From positions 1 to 40,101 of the forward strand of contig CAKUAD010000016.1 of the NCBI GenBank assembly GCA_934636265.1: a DNA stretch of 40,101 nt. The letters are read 5' to 3'. Source of the DNA: an uncultured Flavobacterium sp. (GTDB lineage Bacteria > Bacteroidota > Bacteroidia > Flavobacteriales > Flavobacteriaceae). The position numbers and the translations under genes are program-made. A model generated the notes under the pieces. The model worked only from the letters and a program-made list of their open reading frames with translations, did no database searches and was not told the origin of the DNA. Positions 8,246-15,560 of this stretch are shown here, piece by piece (positions within the stretch are counted from its first letter, which is position 1; every line of letters begins with the position of its first letter).

Positions 8246-8653
8246 TTACCTAACAATCACGCCCGGCTTCCACAAATGAGGAACCTCTTCAGTGCGGTCT
8301 TTGCGAATCGAATTGGCAATAAAGGTGTACTTTCGGTCATACATCGTGTTGCCAATAAAAAACGTCAGCATAAACTCATTGTTCAGCGCAAGCACACTGT
8401 CCTGAACCATCTCAATCTTCACGGCCGAAACCGGTGGCATCTCCACCAGCGCATGCCGCAATAGCGAGGTCTTGCGCATCTCGCCGTCAATCGTCCCAAA
8501 CGCCTTTGACACCACCATGATGTCATGCAGCTCGTTGTCGCTGTCGTTAATCAGGTAAACATTCCAGACATTGGCCATGAAATCGTCGTTCCATTCCTGG
8601 ACAGCCGCCATGAAAACGTCTTTAACTTCCGGTATATTGATGTCTTTTTGCAC
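8246..8653 (-). CDS. Conserved-looking protein of unknown function, 135 aa
   Basis: A 135-aa protein without signal peptide or membrane helix. The sequence alternates strand-like segments (VWNVYLINDSDNELHDIMVV, EFMLTFFIGNTMYDRKYTF) in a pattern suggesting an all-beta fold. The C-terminus VPHLWKPGVIVR is distinctive. I believe similar proteins exist next to pheS in other flavobacteria, where older annotations call them phenylalanyl-tRNA synthetase subunit alpha by error, but I cannot verify this. It ends exactly against the stop of the gpsA-linked gene, with no intergenic base. The start at 8653 is the first ATG of the frame. No clear promoter was found. Confidence 0.75.
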   Translation of the reverse strand: MQKDINIPEVKDVFMAAVQEWNDDFMANVWNVYLINDSDNELHDIMVVSKAFGTIDGEMRKTSLLRHALVEMPPVSAVKIEMVQDSVLALNNEFMLTFFIGNTMYDRKYTFIANSIRKDRTEEVPHLWKPGVIVR

Positions 8654-8683
8654 AGTAAATTGGGCGGATTAGATTTATTAGCT

Positions 8684-8795
8684 TTAGGAGCTATACCCGC
8701 TATCCGCTGCAATCTTTTAAAAAGCGCGAACGCGAACGCTAATTTGGCGACAGGCCTTTTTTAAAAGGATTTACGCTACTATCGGGGCTAGGGCA
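8684..8795. repeat. Intergenic hairpin-forming element next to pheS (element C)
   Basis: This 112-base stretch fills most of the gap between pheS and the 135-aa gene. It starts with TTTAGGAGCTATACCCGC and ends with CTATCGGGGCTAGGGC. Inside, AATCTTTTAAAAA at 8711-8723 can pair with TTTTTTAAAAGGATT at 8757-8771 (one bulge), enclosing a loop with the tandem GCGAAC GCGAAC at 8725-8736. From memory, blocks very like the outer ones recur in intergenic regions of other Flavobacterium genomes with varying loops. It could also act as a terminator for pheS. No protein is encoded. Confidence 0.6.
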
Positions 8796-8801
8796 TTCCG
8801 G

Positions 8802-9821
8802 TTAGACCGACGCCCTGAACTGCTCAAGGAAGCGCACATCATTTTCATAAAACATCCGGATATCGCCAATCTGGTAAAGGAGCATTGCAATCCTTTCGAT
8901 ACCCATCCCAAACGCGAATCCGGTGTATTCATCCGGGTTGATGTTGCAGTTTTTAAGCACGTTTGGATCAACCATTCCGCAACCCATGATTTCCAGCCAG
9001 CCGGTTCCCTTGGTAATTCGGTAATCCGTTTCGGTTTTAAGTCCCCAGTAAATGTCAACCTCGGCACTTGGCTCGGTAAACGGGAAATACGACGGACGCA
9101 ACCTGATTTTGCTTTTCCCGAACATCTCCTTGGTAAAATAAAGCAAGGTTTGCTTGAGGTCGGCAAAGGAAACATCCTTATCGATATACAAGCCTTCCAC
9201 TTGGTGAAAAATACAGTGCGAACGCGATGAAACAGCTTCATTCCTAAACACACGGCCCGGCGATATCGTCCGGATTGGCGGTTTGTGGCTCTCCATATAC
9301 CGCACCTGAACCGACGAGGTGTGCGTACGCAGCAAGACATCCGGATTGGTCTGGATAAAAAACGTATCCTGCATGTCGCGCGCCGGATGGTATTCAGGCA
9401 AATTAAGCGCGGTAAAGTTGTGCCAGTCATCCTCGATTTCAGGCCCCTCGGACACGTTAAACCCAATGTTCGAAAAAATATCGGTGATCTGATTCCTGAC
9501 AATCGATATCGGATGCCTTGACCCAATCGCAACCGGTTCGGCCGGACGGGTCAAATCGCCATAAACCGCGGCGGCCTGCACGCTGTTCTCAATGGCTTCC
9601 TGAATGGTTTTTACCTTGCCCTCGGCTGCATTTTTAAGCGCGTTAATCACCTGGCCAAACTCTTTTTTCTGTTCGGCCGGAATGTTCTTAAATTCGGCAA
9701 ATAAATCGTTGAGCAGTCCTTTTTTTCCCAAAAACTTAATGCGGAAAGCCTCCAGCTGTTCCGGATCGCGGGTGTCAAAGGCTTCAGCCTGGGCAATGTA
9801 ATTCTTTATGGCATCAATCAT
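8802..9821 (-). CDS. pheS: Phenylalanine-tRNA ligase alpha subunit
   Basis: The alpha subunit carries the catalytic class II core of the heterotetrameric PheRS. The start is taken at 9821 (MIDAIKNYIAQ), giving 339 aa, the usual flavobacterial length; the frame opens 7 codons earlier but that lies in the promoter. The N-terminal coiled-coil region contains FRIKFLGKKGLLNDLFAEFK. RHPISIVRNQI marks the start of the core, followed by EGPEIEDDWHNFTALN, motif 2 (SPGRVFRNE), HQVEGLYID and motif 3 (GMGIERIAMLLYQIGDIR). pheT is not next to it here, as is common in Bacteroidetes. It has its own -7 box, so it is probably expressed independently of the upstream Bat operon. Confidence 0.97.
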   Translation of the reverse strand: MIDAIKNYIAQAEAFDTRDPEQLEAFRIKFLGKKGLLNDLFAEFKNIPAEQKKEFGQVINALKNAAEGKVKTIQEAIENSVQAAAVYGDLTRPAEPVAIGSRHPISIVRNQITDIFSNIGFNVSEGPEIEDDWHNFTALNLPEYHPARDMQDTFFIQTNPDVLLRTHTSSVQVRYMESHKPPIRTISPGRVFRNEAVSSRSHCIFHQVEGLYIDKDVSFADLKQTLLYFTKEMFGKSKIRLRPSYFPFTEPSAEVDIYWGLKTETDYRITKGTGWLEIMGCGMVDPNVLKNCNINPDEYTGFAFGMGIERIAMLLYQIGDIRMFYENDVRFLEQFRASV

Positions 9822-9839
9822 GACAAGGGTTTGAGGGTG

Positions 9840-9847
9840 CAAATTTA
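9840..9847 (-). promoter_or_regulatory. -7 box (TAAATTTG) for pheS
   Basis: The minus strand reads TAAATTTG, a full match to TAnnTTTG, 18 bases upstream of the ATG at 9821. No matching -33 TTG is seen. Confidence 0.5.
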
Positions 9848-9881
9848 GCTTTTTTTGACTTATGGAACCGTTAAAAATCCG

Positions 9882-10238
9882 TCAGTCAATCAGTTCTTTT
9901 TCCAGGAAATACTGCACCACGGCTTCCTTCATCAACACCGTCTGCTCCCCTGATTTAAGATGCGGCAACTGTTCCTTTACACGGTAATGCGGCCATCCGT
10001 CGCGATCAACATGATCAAATTCATAATATCCATAGGGTTCGAGCAATCGGCAAATGGCAATGTGCATCAGGTTTACCTTTTCATCCTTTTTAAACTCCCG
10101 GTTAAACTTGCCAAATTCCTGAACGCCTATCAGGTAGACAATGCCATCTAGATCCAGATCTTCGCCCGCCGAGAATTTGTCCGACAGGATTTTGACCAAT
10201 TTATCCCATCGTGCTTTTAACTGTTCGTCGCGGGCCAT
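9882..10238 (-). CDS. Unknown 118-aa protein at the end of the Bat operon
   Basis: A 118-aa soluble, charged protein. Its ATG overlaps the batE stop by one base (TAATG on the minus strand), so it is translated with the operon. It appears helical in the first half (ARWDKLVKILSDKF, LDGIVYLIGVQEFGKF). DRDGWPHYRVKEQLPHL and the acidic C-terminus FLEKELID are the most distinctive segments. No signal peptide, membrane helix or catalytic motif is visible. I recognise it only as a flavobacterial hypothetical protein. Its place suggests a cytoplasmic accessory of the MoxR-Bat system, or a passenger gene between this locus and pheS. Confidence 0.75.
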   Translation of the reverse strand: MARDEQLKARWDKLVKILSDKFSAGEDLDLDGIVYLIGVQEFGKFNREFKKDEKVNLMHIAICRLLEPYGYYEFDHVDRDGWPHYRVKEQLPHLKSGEQTVLMKEAVVQYFLEKELID

Positions 10239-10990
10239 TACTTTAAAAGTTTAAAGGTTGATTTCTCCATCCAGCCGTCGGTTCCGTCAGCCAGCGCAAT
10301 CTTACTCCAGTTGCCCAGTTCTTCCAGGACAAAAACCTTGGTGCCTTCATGGAGTACAAAGGCATCGGCCGAATTGGCTTTTGGTTCGCTCTTTACCGAT
10401 GCCACCGCCGCAAATACAATAGCCGGTTTTTCAGTTTGATAAATACTGCGCGCCGCATACGCCGAACCCAGCGTCACCGCAATTCCAAAAGCAAAAATCA
10501 GCATCGATACAAAAAACATCCGCTTGTAGATTGCCCGGCGTGAAAAGTAATAAGCGGCAAAACCGGCAAACAAAAACACCGAACACAAAACGGCCGCCAC
10601 AGCCCAACCGTTGTAACTGAGCGCCCCGGTAAAACCCGCAATCGCTTTTTCCAAACCGACGCGACGGTCAGGTCTTACCTCATCAATCATCATCTTTTGT
10701 GCAAACGCCAGATTGGCTTTGTAATCCCGGTCGTGCGGGCAAAGCATGATGGCCTTTTCGTAGTGATAAATTGCCGGCCCTACCTTGTTGAGCTTGTAGT
10801 AGGCGTTGCCCAGATTAAAATGAAGATCGGGTGACTGCTGGCCGCTTTTTAGCACCTTTTCATATTCAGCAACGGCTTGCGCGTACTGCTCTTTGTGATA
10901 AAACGCGTTTCCGGCCTTAAATGCCTCGTGCGGCCCGCCCCAAACAACCGCGCGCAAAAGCATCAGCGCGAATAAGAATGCCTTTTTCAT
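10238..10990 (-). CDS. batE: BatE: TPR and SH3-domain aerotolerance protein
   Basis: A 250-aa protein with a signal peptide or signal anchor (MKKAFLFALMLLRAVVWG). TPR motifs follow at about residues 20-100 (AFKAGNAFYHKEQYAQAVAEY, HFNLGNAYYKLNKVGPAIYHY). Two membrane helices lie near 130-185 (GWAVAAVLCSVFLFAGFAAY, MFFVSMLIFAFGIAVTLGSAY). A C-terminal SH3-like domain ends with VLEELGNWSKIALADGTDGW. This order (TPR, two TMs, bacterial SH3) is the BatE build of Bacteroides and flavobacterial aerotolerance operons. It overlaps batD by 4 bases and the next gene by one. It probably sits in the inner membrane with its TPR and SH3 parts in the periplasm. Confidence 0.92.
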   Translation of the reverse strand: MKKAFLFALMLLRAVVWGGPHEAFKAGNAFYHKEQYAQAVAEYEKVLKSGQQSPDLHFNLGNAYYKLNKVGPAIYHYEKAIMLCPHDRDYKANLAFAQKMMIDEVRPDRRVGLEKAIAGFTGALSYNGWAVAAVLCSVFLFAGFAAYYFSRRAIYKRMFFVSMLIFAFGIAVTLGSAYAARSIYQTEKPAIVFAAVASVKSEPKANSADAFVLHEGTKVFVLEELGNWSKIALADGTDGWMEKSTFKLLK

Positions 10991-12738
10991 CTCAGTTGTT
11001 TTTCAAGTTGTTCAATTACAGCTTCGGCGCGGTCAAAATCCTGCTGGATTCCCGCATCCGACGACGGCGCATATCGCGCAAACTCACAGCTCTCAGCCAG
11101 TTTCAGGAATTGGTCCACCACGTCAGGAGCGGCGCCTTTATCCCTGAGGATTTCGCGGATGCGTTCTTTGTGCATCTCTGATGTTTCAATGTGCAGTTTG
11201 GCCTTCAGGAAATTGTGCAGACTCCGCTCGAGTGCCACGTAAAAGGCTTCCTTGTTGCCTTGGTTGGCCTTGGCCTCTACCAGATACTTCCGGGCAAGTT
11301 TCCCTGACTGTTTTATTTTATTGCCTACCACATCGCGGTCAATCGCCTGCTTTCGTTTGCGCAGCAATACCAATAACGGAATGCATAACAACGGCGCAAC
11401 CATCAGCGTGTAAAACAACGGCGAACCCAAAAAGTCCGGTTTGTTTACCGATGTGAGGTTGGTTTTGAGCTTGATGAACTTAAACTGCGCGCTTTCGGCG
11501 ATTTTTTCCTTAGCCGGTACCGATGGCTGCGCGGCAACTGCCGGAGCACCCGGACCGTCGAGCACCGTAATCATGATTTCGGGCGTGTTGATGGTTTTGT
11601 ATCGGCCCAGCGACGGATCAAAATAGCTAAACGACATAGGCTGTATCGGGTATTTCCCTTCAGCCTGCGGGATCAATGTGTAGGTATCGGTAATTTTACC
11701 CGACATCCCGGCCAGCGAAGTACCCACGTTTTCCTTGTGTACCGGATCATACATTTCCAGCGCAGGCGGCACTGTGGGCTTTGGAAGCGTAAAAAGCTTT
11801 AGATTTCCGTTACCGCTTACCGACACGGCAAGGTCCAGCGACTCGCCATTTTTTAAAGTGGTTTTAGAAGGTGTCACCTTAAAGTCGAGTTTGCCCACTG
11901 CACCGGAAAAATCAGCCGGCCTTCCTGATTCCGGAAGTGGTTTCACGTTAATAGTACGCGCTCCGGCCGACACGCGTTTGTTATCACGGACGGTTTCAAC
12001 CTGCCCCCAAAAGTTGCGGCGGTTGGTGGGCAGTTCAACGTCAAGGTCTAAGGTAAGCGCCTCAATCTCGAGCTTGCCTGCCTTTTGCGGATAAAGTACC
12101 GTTTTCTTAAGAACGGCTACCAAACAACGCTGACCGTTAAAAGTCGTTTCCTCGGCACGTGGCGCGCGAATTTCAATGTTCTGACTCCAAAAGTCGTTGT
12201 ACTTTGGCTTTTCGAGTTCGCGGAATTCCCTGATGCCGACGTTGTAGTCAAAGTAAAGTTTGTAAACTACGGTAATGGGCTCGTTTATATACGGATTGGT
12301 TTTTGACACCTCGGCCACCAATTGCAGGGCATCTGATACCGCACTTCTTGGGTCGTTCGGGTCCCGCGGCTGGTCGACCGCAGCCGTCACGTTAATTTTA
12401 ACAGGAGCCGTTTTGTAAATCTGCCCGTCAATTTCTACCGATGCCTGCCGGATGGTCAGCGTACCGCGTTGGGTAGGTAAAAGATAGTAAGTGTACGTTT
12501 TGTTGAAACTGCCGCGTCCGTTAACCCACGACTGACTCATCATCTGCGTAGGTCCGGCAATTACGCGGAATCCCTCAAAAGGCGGTGGCGAAAAGTTGTC
12601 GCCATCGGCATTCATGGTAAAATCAATGCGCAGCCTCTCATTAAGCGCCACGCTGCTTTTGCTGGGTTTGGCCACAAACTCAACCTGAGCCCAAACCGCC
12701 TGCACACTTAACAACAGTATGACAATTAATTTCTTCAT
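10987..12738 (-). CDS. batD: BatD: oxygen-tolerance membrane protein
   Basis: A 583-aa protein when started at 12738 (MKKLIVILLLSVQAVWAQ); an ATG two codons earlier is possible. A signal peptide is followed by a long periplasmic part of repeated Ig-like beta domains, with signatures VEFVAKPSKSSVALNERL near the start and GPTQMMSQSWVNGRGS, typical of the BatD family. Near residue 445 a membrane helix (LFYTLMVAPLLCIPLLVLL) leads to a basic stretch and a helical cytoplasmic C-terminal domain (EAFYVALERSLHNFLKAKL). It begins about 80 bases after batC, the widest gap within the Bat genes, and ends overlapping batE. In Bacteroides the locus contributes to survival of oxygen exposure; the mechanism is not settled. 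Confidence 0.93.
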   Translation of the reverse strand: MKKLIVILLLSVQAVWAQVEFVAKPSKSSVALNERLRIDFTMNADGDNFSPPPFEGFRVIAGPTQMMSQSWVNGRGSFNKTYTYYLLPTQRGTLTIRQASVEIDGQIYKTAPVKINVTAAVDQPRDPNDPRSAVSDALQLVAEVSKTNPYINEPITVVYKLYFDYNVGIREFRELEKPKYNDFWSQNIEIRAPRAEETTFNGQRCLVAVLKKTVLYPQKAGKLEIEALTLDLDVELPTNRRNFWGQVETVRDNKRVSAGARTINVKPLPESGRPADFSGAVGKLDFKVTPSKTTLKNGESLDLAVSVSGNGNLKLFTLPKPTVPPALEMYDPVHKENVGTSLAGMSGKITDTYTLIPQAEGKYPIQPMSFSYFDPSLGRYKTINTPEIMITVLDGPGAPAVAAQPSVPAKEKIAESAQFKFIKLKTNLTSVNKPDFLGSPLFYTLMVAPLLCIPLLVLLRKRKQAIDRDVVGNKIKQSGKLARKYLVEAKANQGNKEAFYVALERSLHNFLKAKLHIETSEMHKERIREILRDKGAAPDVVDQFLKLAESCEFARYAPSSDAGIQQDFDRAEAVIEQLEKQLR

Positions 12739-12820
12739 CTCCATTCTTTGCGGGGCCGAAATTACTAACTTTTCCCAGTCCGCGCCAACGCTTTAAGTTT
12801 CAATTATCATTTGACGGATT

Positions 12821-13522
12821 TTACCAGTCCTTTCCGTTCTCAACCGGCCTTCCCTCGGCCTTTTTCCCTTGCAGTTTTTGCTGGACTTGCTTTTCCTCGT
12901 TGTTTACCGCTTCCAGAATTCCCTGCATCCGCTGCTTTGACAAACCGCTGCCCGGCTTTGGATTGCCCTTTGGCTCCGGCTTTGGCTGCGCCTTTTGGTC
13001 TTTGTTGTCGCCGTCATCGGGCTTTGGCTGGTTTTGCTTTTGCTCCTGCTCCTTTGGCTGCTTCTTTTTATCCTTGTCATCGCCCTTGTCTTTTGGCGGC
13101 GGATTGTCTTTTAAATACTGACGGGCCAACGCATAATTATACCGCGTTTGCTCGTCATTGGGATTGTTGCGCAAGGCGTTTTGGTACGCATCAACCGCAG
13201 CCTGATAATCTTTGGCCCGCATCATCACGTTACCCAAGTTGTGGTAGGCCCGGTGCTTCTCATCGAATGTCTTGGCTTTTTGGAGCGCTTTAAGGTAGGC
13301 GGCGCCGGCCTCAGGCATATTTTTTTCACGGTAGATGGCATTGCCCATGTTTACCGCAGCCTTGCCGTCTTTTGCGGTGGCCGCCGATTCCCGGTAATGC
13401 GCCTCGGCTTTGGCATATTCCTTTTGCGAATACTCCTGGTTGCCCATAGCCATTTTGGGGTTTACCTGACTAAACCCAACCATCGATACCAAAAGCGACA
13501 ATATGGCGATGATCTTTTTCAT
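12821..13522 (-). CDS. batC: BatC: secreted TPR protein with low-complexity tail
   Basis: A 233-aa protein with a signal peptide (MKKIIAILSLLVSMVGFSQ). Three TPR-like units occupy about residues 25-135 (MAMGNQEYSQKEYAKAEAHY, VNMGNAIYREKNMPEAGAAY, YHNLGNVMMRAKDYQAAVDAY). They are followed by a highly charged Lys/Gln/Pro/Asp region from about 140 to 190, and then the SKQRMQGILEAVNNEEKQVQQK segment that is conserved at BatC C-termini. It should sit in the periplasm as a docking protein for the VWA proteins BatA and BatB. It overlaps batB by 4 bases. The low-complexity tail explains the repetitive base composition near 12950-13090. Confidence 0.93.
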   Translation of the reverse strand: MKKIIAILSLLVSMVGFSQVNPKMAMGNQEYSQKEYAKAEAHYRESAATAKDGKAAVNMGNAIYREKNMPEAGAAYLKALQKAKTFDEKHRAYHNLGNVMMRAKDYQAAVDAYQNALRNNPNDEQTRYNYALARQYLKDNPPPKDKGDDKDKKKQPKEQEQKQNQPKPDDGDNKDQKAQPKPEPKGNPKPGSGLSKQRMQGILEAVNNEEKQVQQKLQGKKAEGRPVENGKDW

Positions 13523-14559
13523 GTGCGTTTTTCATTAAACAGGTTAAGCCGCGCCAACCAGGCCGTGCGTCGCTCCAAAAAGAAAATATCAAGCAACAAC
13601 AATACAAATGCAATCCCTATGAACCACTGGAACTGCGATTCAAAATCAGCCATCTGGGTACTTTCAAATTCAGTCTTTTCGATATTGTCGAGCGTCTTTT
13701 TAACGTACTCAACAACCGCGCGGGTTTTGGCTCCCGATACGTAACCTCCCTTGGTCCCTTGGGCAATCGCCTTGAGCACCGACTCGTTGAGTTGGGTAAC
13801 CACCACGACATCATTGGCATCGCGCTGAAAACTCTGCGTCACTCCGTCGCGCTTTAGTGGAATCGGGCCGCCTTTTGCCGTTCCGACACCAATGGTGACA
13901 ATCTTGATTCCGCTTTTCTTGGCTTCGGCGGCGGCTTCGGCGGCACCTTCTGAATGGTCCTCGCCGTCAGAAATCAGGATAAGTAATTTGCTGGTTGCGC
14001 TTTCCGTCTCAAAAAATCCCGCCGATAGCTGAATGGCTTCGTCCAATGACGTGCCGCCGGATGAAACCATCGACGGACTCATGCTTTGCAGATACATCCG
14101 CGCAGCGCCGTAATCAGTCGTGATGGGCAAAACGGGAAAGGCACTTCCGGCATAGGCGACAATCCCAATGCGGTCGGTGCTGAGCGAGGATATGATTTGC
14201 GAGACCAGCTGCTTGCTCTTTTCGAGTCGGCTGGGAGCGACATCTTCACACAACATACTTTTTGACACGTCAACCGCAAAGACGATATCCACCCCTTCGC
14301 GTTTTACCGTTTCCATTTTTGTGCCAACCCTAGGATTCACCAGTCCGATGCACAAAAAGGCCAAGGCGGTACAAACCGTAATGAATTTTAGGGCGCGCTT
14401 AAAAACCGATTGTTCCGGCGCCAGCTGTTTCAAAAGGCCGACGTCGCCAAATTCGCGTTGTTTTTTTCGTCGCCAGTACAAATTGGCAAGGAAAACCAGC
14501 GCCAGTATCGGAATGGCAATCAAACCATACAGGTATATTTTCTGTTCCAGTTCGTACAT
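13519..14559 (-). CDS. batB: BatB: VWA-domain membrane protein
   Basis: A 346-aa protein with an N-terminal membrane helix (IYLYGLIAIPILALVFLANLYW), a second one near residue 60, a von Willebrand A domain at about 85-300 and a third helix near the C-terminus (FQWFIGIAFVLLLLDIFFL). The metal-ion site motif is intact: VFAVDVSKSML gives DxSxS, SGGTSLDEAI supplies the Thr, and LLILISDGEDHSEG the second Asp. A FITVCTALAFLCIGLVNPRVG segment is typical of Bat VWA proteins. It overlaps batA by one base (TGATG) and batC by four. It should form a membrane complex with BatA and be acted on by the MoxR ATPase. Confidence 0.95.
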   Translation of the reverse strand: MYELEQKIYLYGLIAIPILALVFLANLYWRRKKQREFGDVGLLKQLAPEQSVFKRALKFITVCTALAFLCIGLVNPRVGTKMETVKREGVDIVFAVDVSKSMLCEDVAPSRLEKSKQLVSQIISSLSTDRIGIVAYAGSAFPVLPITTDYGAARMYLQSMSPSMVSSGGTSLDEAIQLSAGFFETESATSKLLILISDGEDHSEGAAEAAAEAKKSGIKIVTIGVGTAKGGPIPLKRDGVTQSFQRDANDVVVVTQLNESVLKAIAQGTKGGYVSGAKTRAVVEYVKKTLDNIEKTEFESTQMADFESQFQWFIGIAFVLLLLDIFFLERRTAWLARLNLFNEKRT

Positions 14560-15560
14560 CAGATAAAGCTTCTATAAACGGTGTTTCGCAACAGGAGTTC
14601 AAGCAGCACCAACAGGGCCGCAGCCAGTGCAAAAGGCCTGAACTTTTCGTCGTAATCGTAATATTTTAACTCCTCGATCTCGGTGGTTTCGAGTTTGTTG
14701 ATTTCATCGTAAATCGCATTCAGCCTGGTGTTGCTGGTAGCGCGAAAATACTTGCCATCAGTCTTGGCGGCGATGTTGCGCATCAGCTGTTCGTCAATTT
14801 CAACCTGCATCATCCGGAACAGGAATTTACCGTTGGGCGCCAAAGCATACGGAAACTCGGCCATGCCGTTGCGTCCAATCCCGATGGTATATACCTTGAT
14901 GCCAAATTCACGGGCAATGTCAGAGGCGGTTTCGGGCTCAATCGTTCCGGAATTGTTGACCCCATCAGTAAGCAAAATGATTACTTTGCTTTTGGCTTTG
15001 CTGTCTTTTAAGCGGTTGACTGCAGTAGCCAAACCCATTCCGATAGCGGTTCCGTCCTGTAGCGAACTGTCATAGCGGATGTCGCGCATGGCGTTTAAAA
15101 TGACGCCTTTATCACTGGTTACCGGTGTTTTGGTGTAAGCCTCGCCGGCATAAAACACAAGTCCGATGCGGTCATTCGGGCGATTTTTGACAAAGTTGCC
15201 TGCCACATCACGCAGCGCCGACAATCGGTTGGGTTTTAAGTCCCGCGCCAGCATACTGCTCGATACGTCTATGGCCATCACGATGTCGATGCCGCGGGTC
15301 ATTTTCGTCTGGCTGCTCACATCAACCGTCCGAGGTCGTGCCATCGCGATAATCAGCAGTGAAAGCGCCGCCAACCTCAGCACGATCAGCCAAGGTTCGA
15401 GCACCGCCCAAAAAGACGGCTTGCCCCTGAATCCGTCAAACGAACTGATTTTTAGGGTTGCGCGCCGATTCTTCCGTTGCAGTAAAATCCATCCGATAGC
15501 CACCGGGAGCAACAGGAACAGCCAGAAAAATCCGGGATTCAAAAACGTTACTTCACCCAT
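14559..15560 (-). CDS. batA: BatA: VWA-domain membrane protein
   Basis: A 333-aa paralogue of BatB. The N-terminus FLNPGFFWLFLLLPVAIGW is the conserved BatA start and membrane helix. A second helix (VLRLAALSLLIIAMARPR) precedes the VWA domain, whose metal site reads VMAIDVSSSML (DxSxS), DGTAIGMGLATAVN (Thr) and VIILLTDGVNNSG (Asp). A helix at the C-terminus (FALAAALLVLLELLL) anchors the other end, so the VWA domain lies between two membrane regions. The start overlaps the upstream BatD-like gene by 13 bases, and the stop overlaps batB by one. All key VWA residues are present, so metal-dependent partner binding is expected. Confidence 0.95.
   Translation of the reverse strand: MGEVTFLNPGFFWLFLLLPVAIGWILLQRKNRRATLKISSFDGFRGKPSFWAVLEPWLIVLRLAALSLLIIAMARPRTVDVSSQTKMTRGIDIVMAIDVSSSMLARDLKPNRLSALRDVAGNFVKNRPNDRIGLVFYAGEAYTKTPVTSDKGVILNAMRDIRYDSSLQDGTAIGMGLATAVNRLKDSKAKSKVIILLTDGVNNSGTIEPETASDIAREFGIKVYTIGIGRNGMAEFPYALAPNGKFLFRMMQVEIDEQLMRNIAAKTDGKYFRATSNTRLNAIYDEINKLETTEIEELKYYDYDEKFRPFALAAALLVLLELLLRNTVYRSFI

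Noticed and set aside
8771..9532. A 253-codon frame overlapping pheS on the same strand
   Set aside because: It is an out-of-phase shadow: Arg/Cys/Ser-rich, without domains, within the clearly identified pheS frame.
12811..13293. A 160-codon Pro/Ala/Phe-rich frame antisense to batC
   Set aside because: It is the mirror of batC's Lys/Gln/Pro low-complexity tail and TPR region, with no independent evidence.
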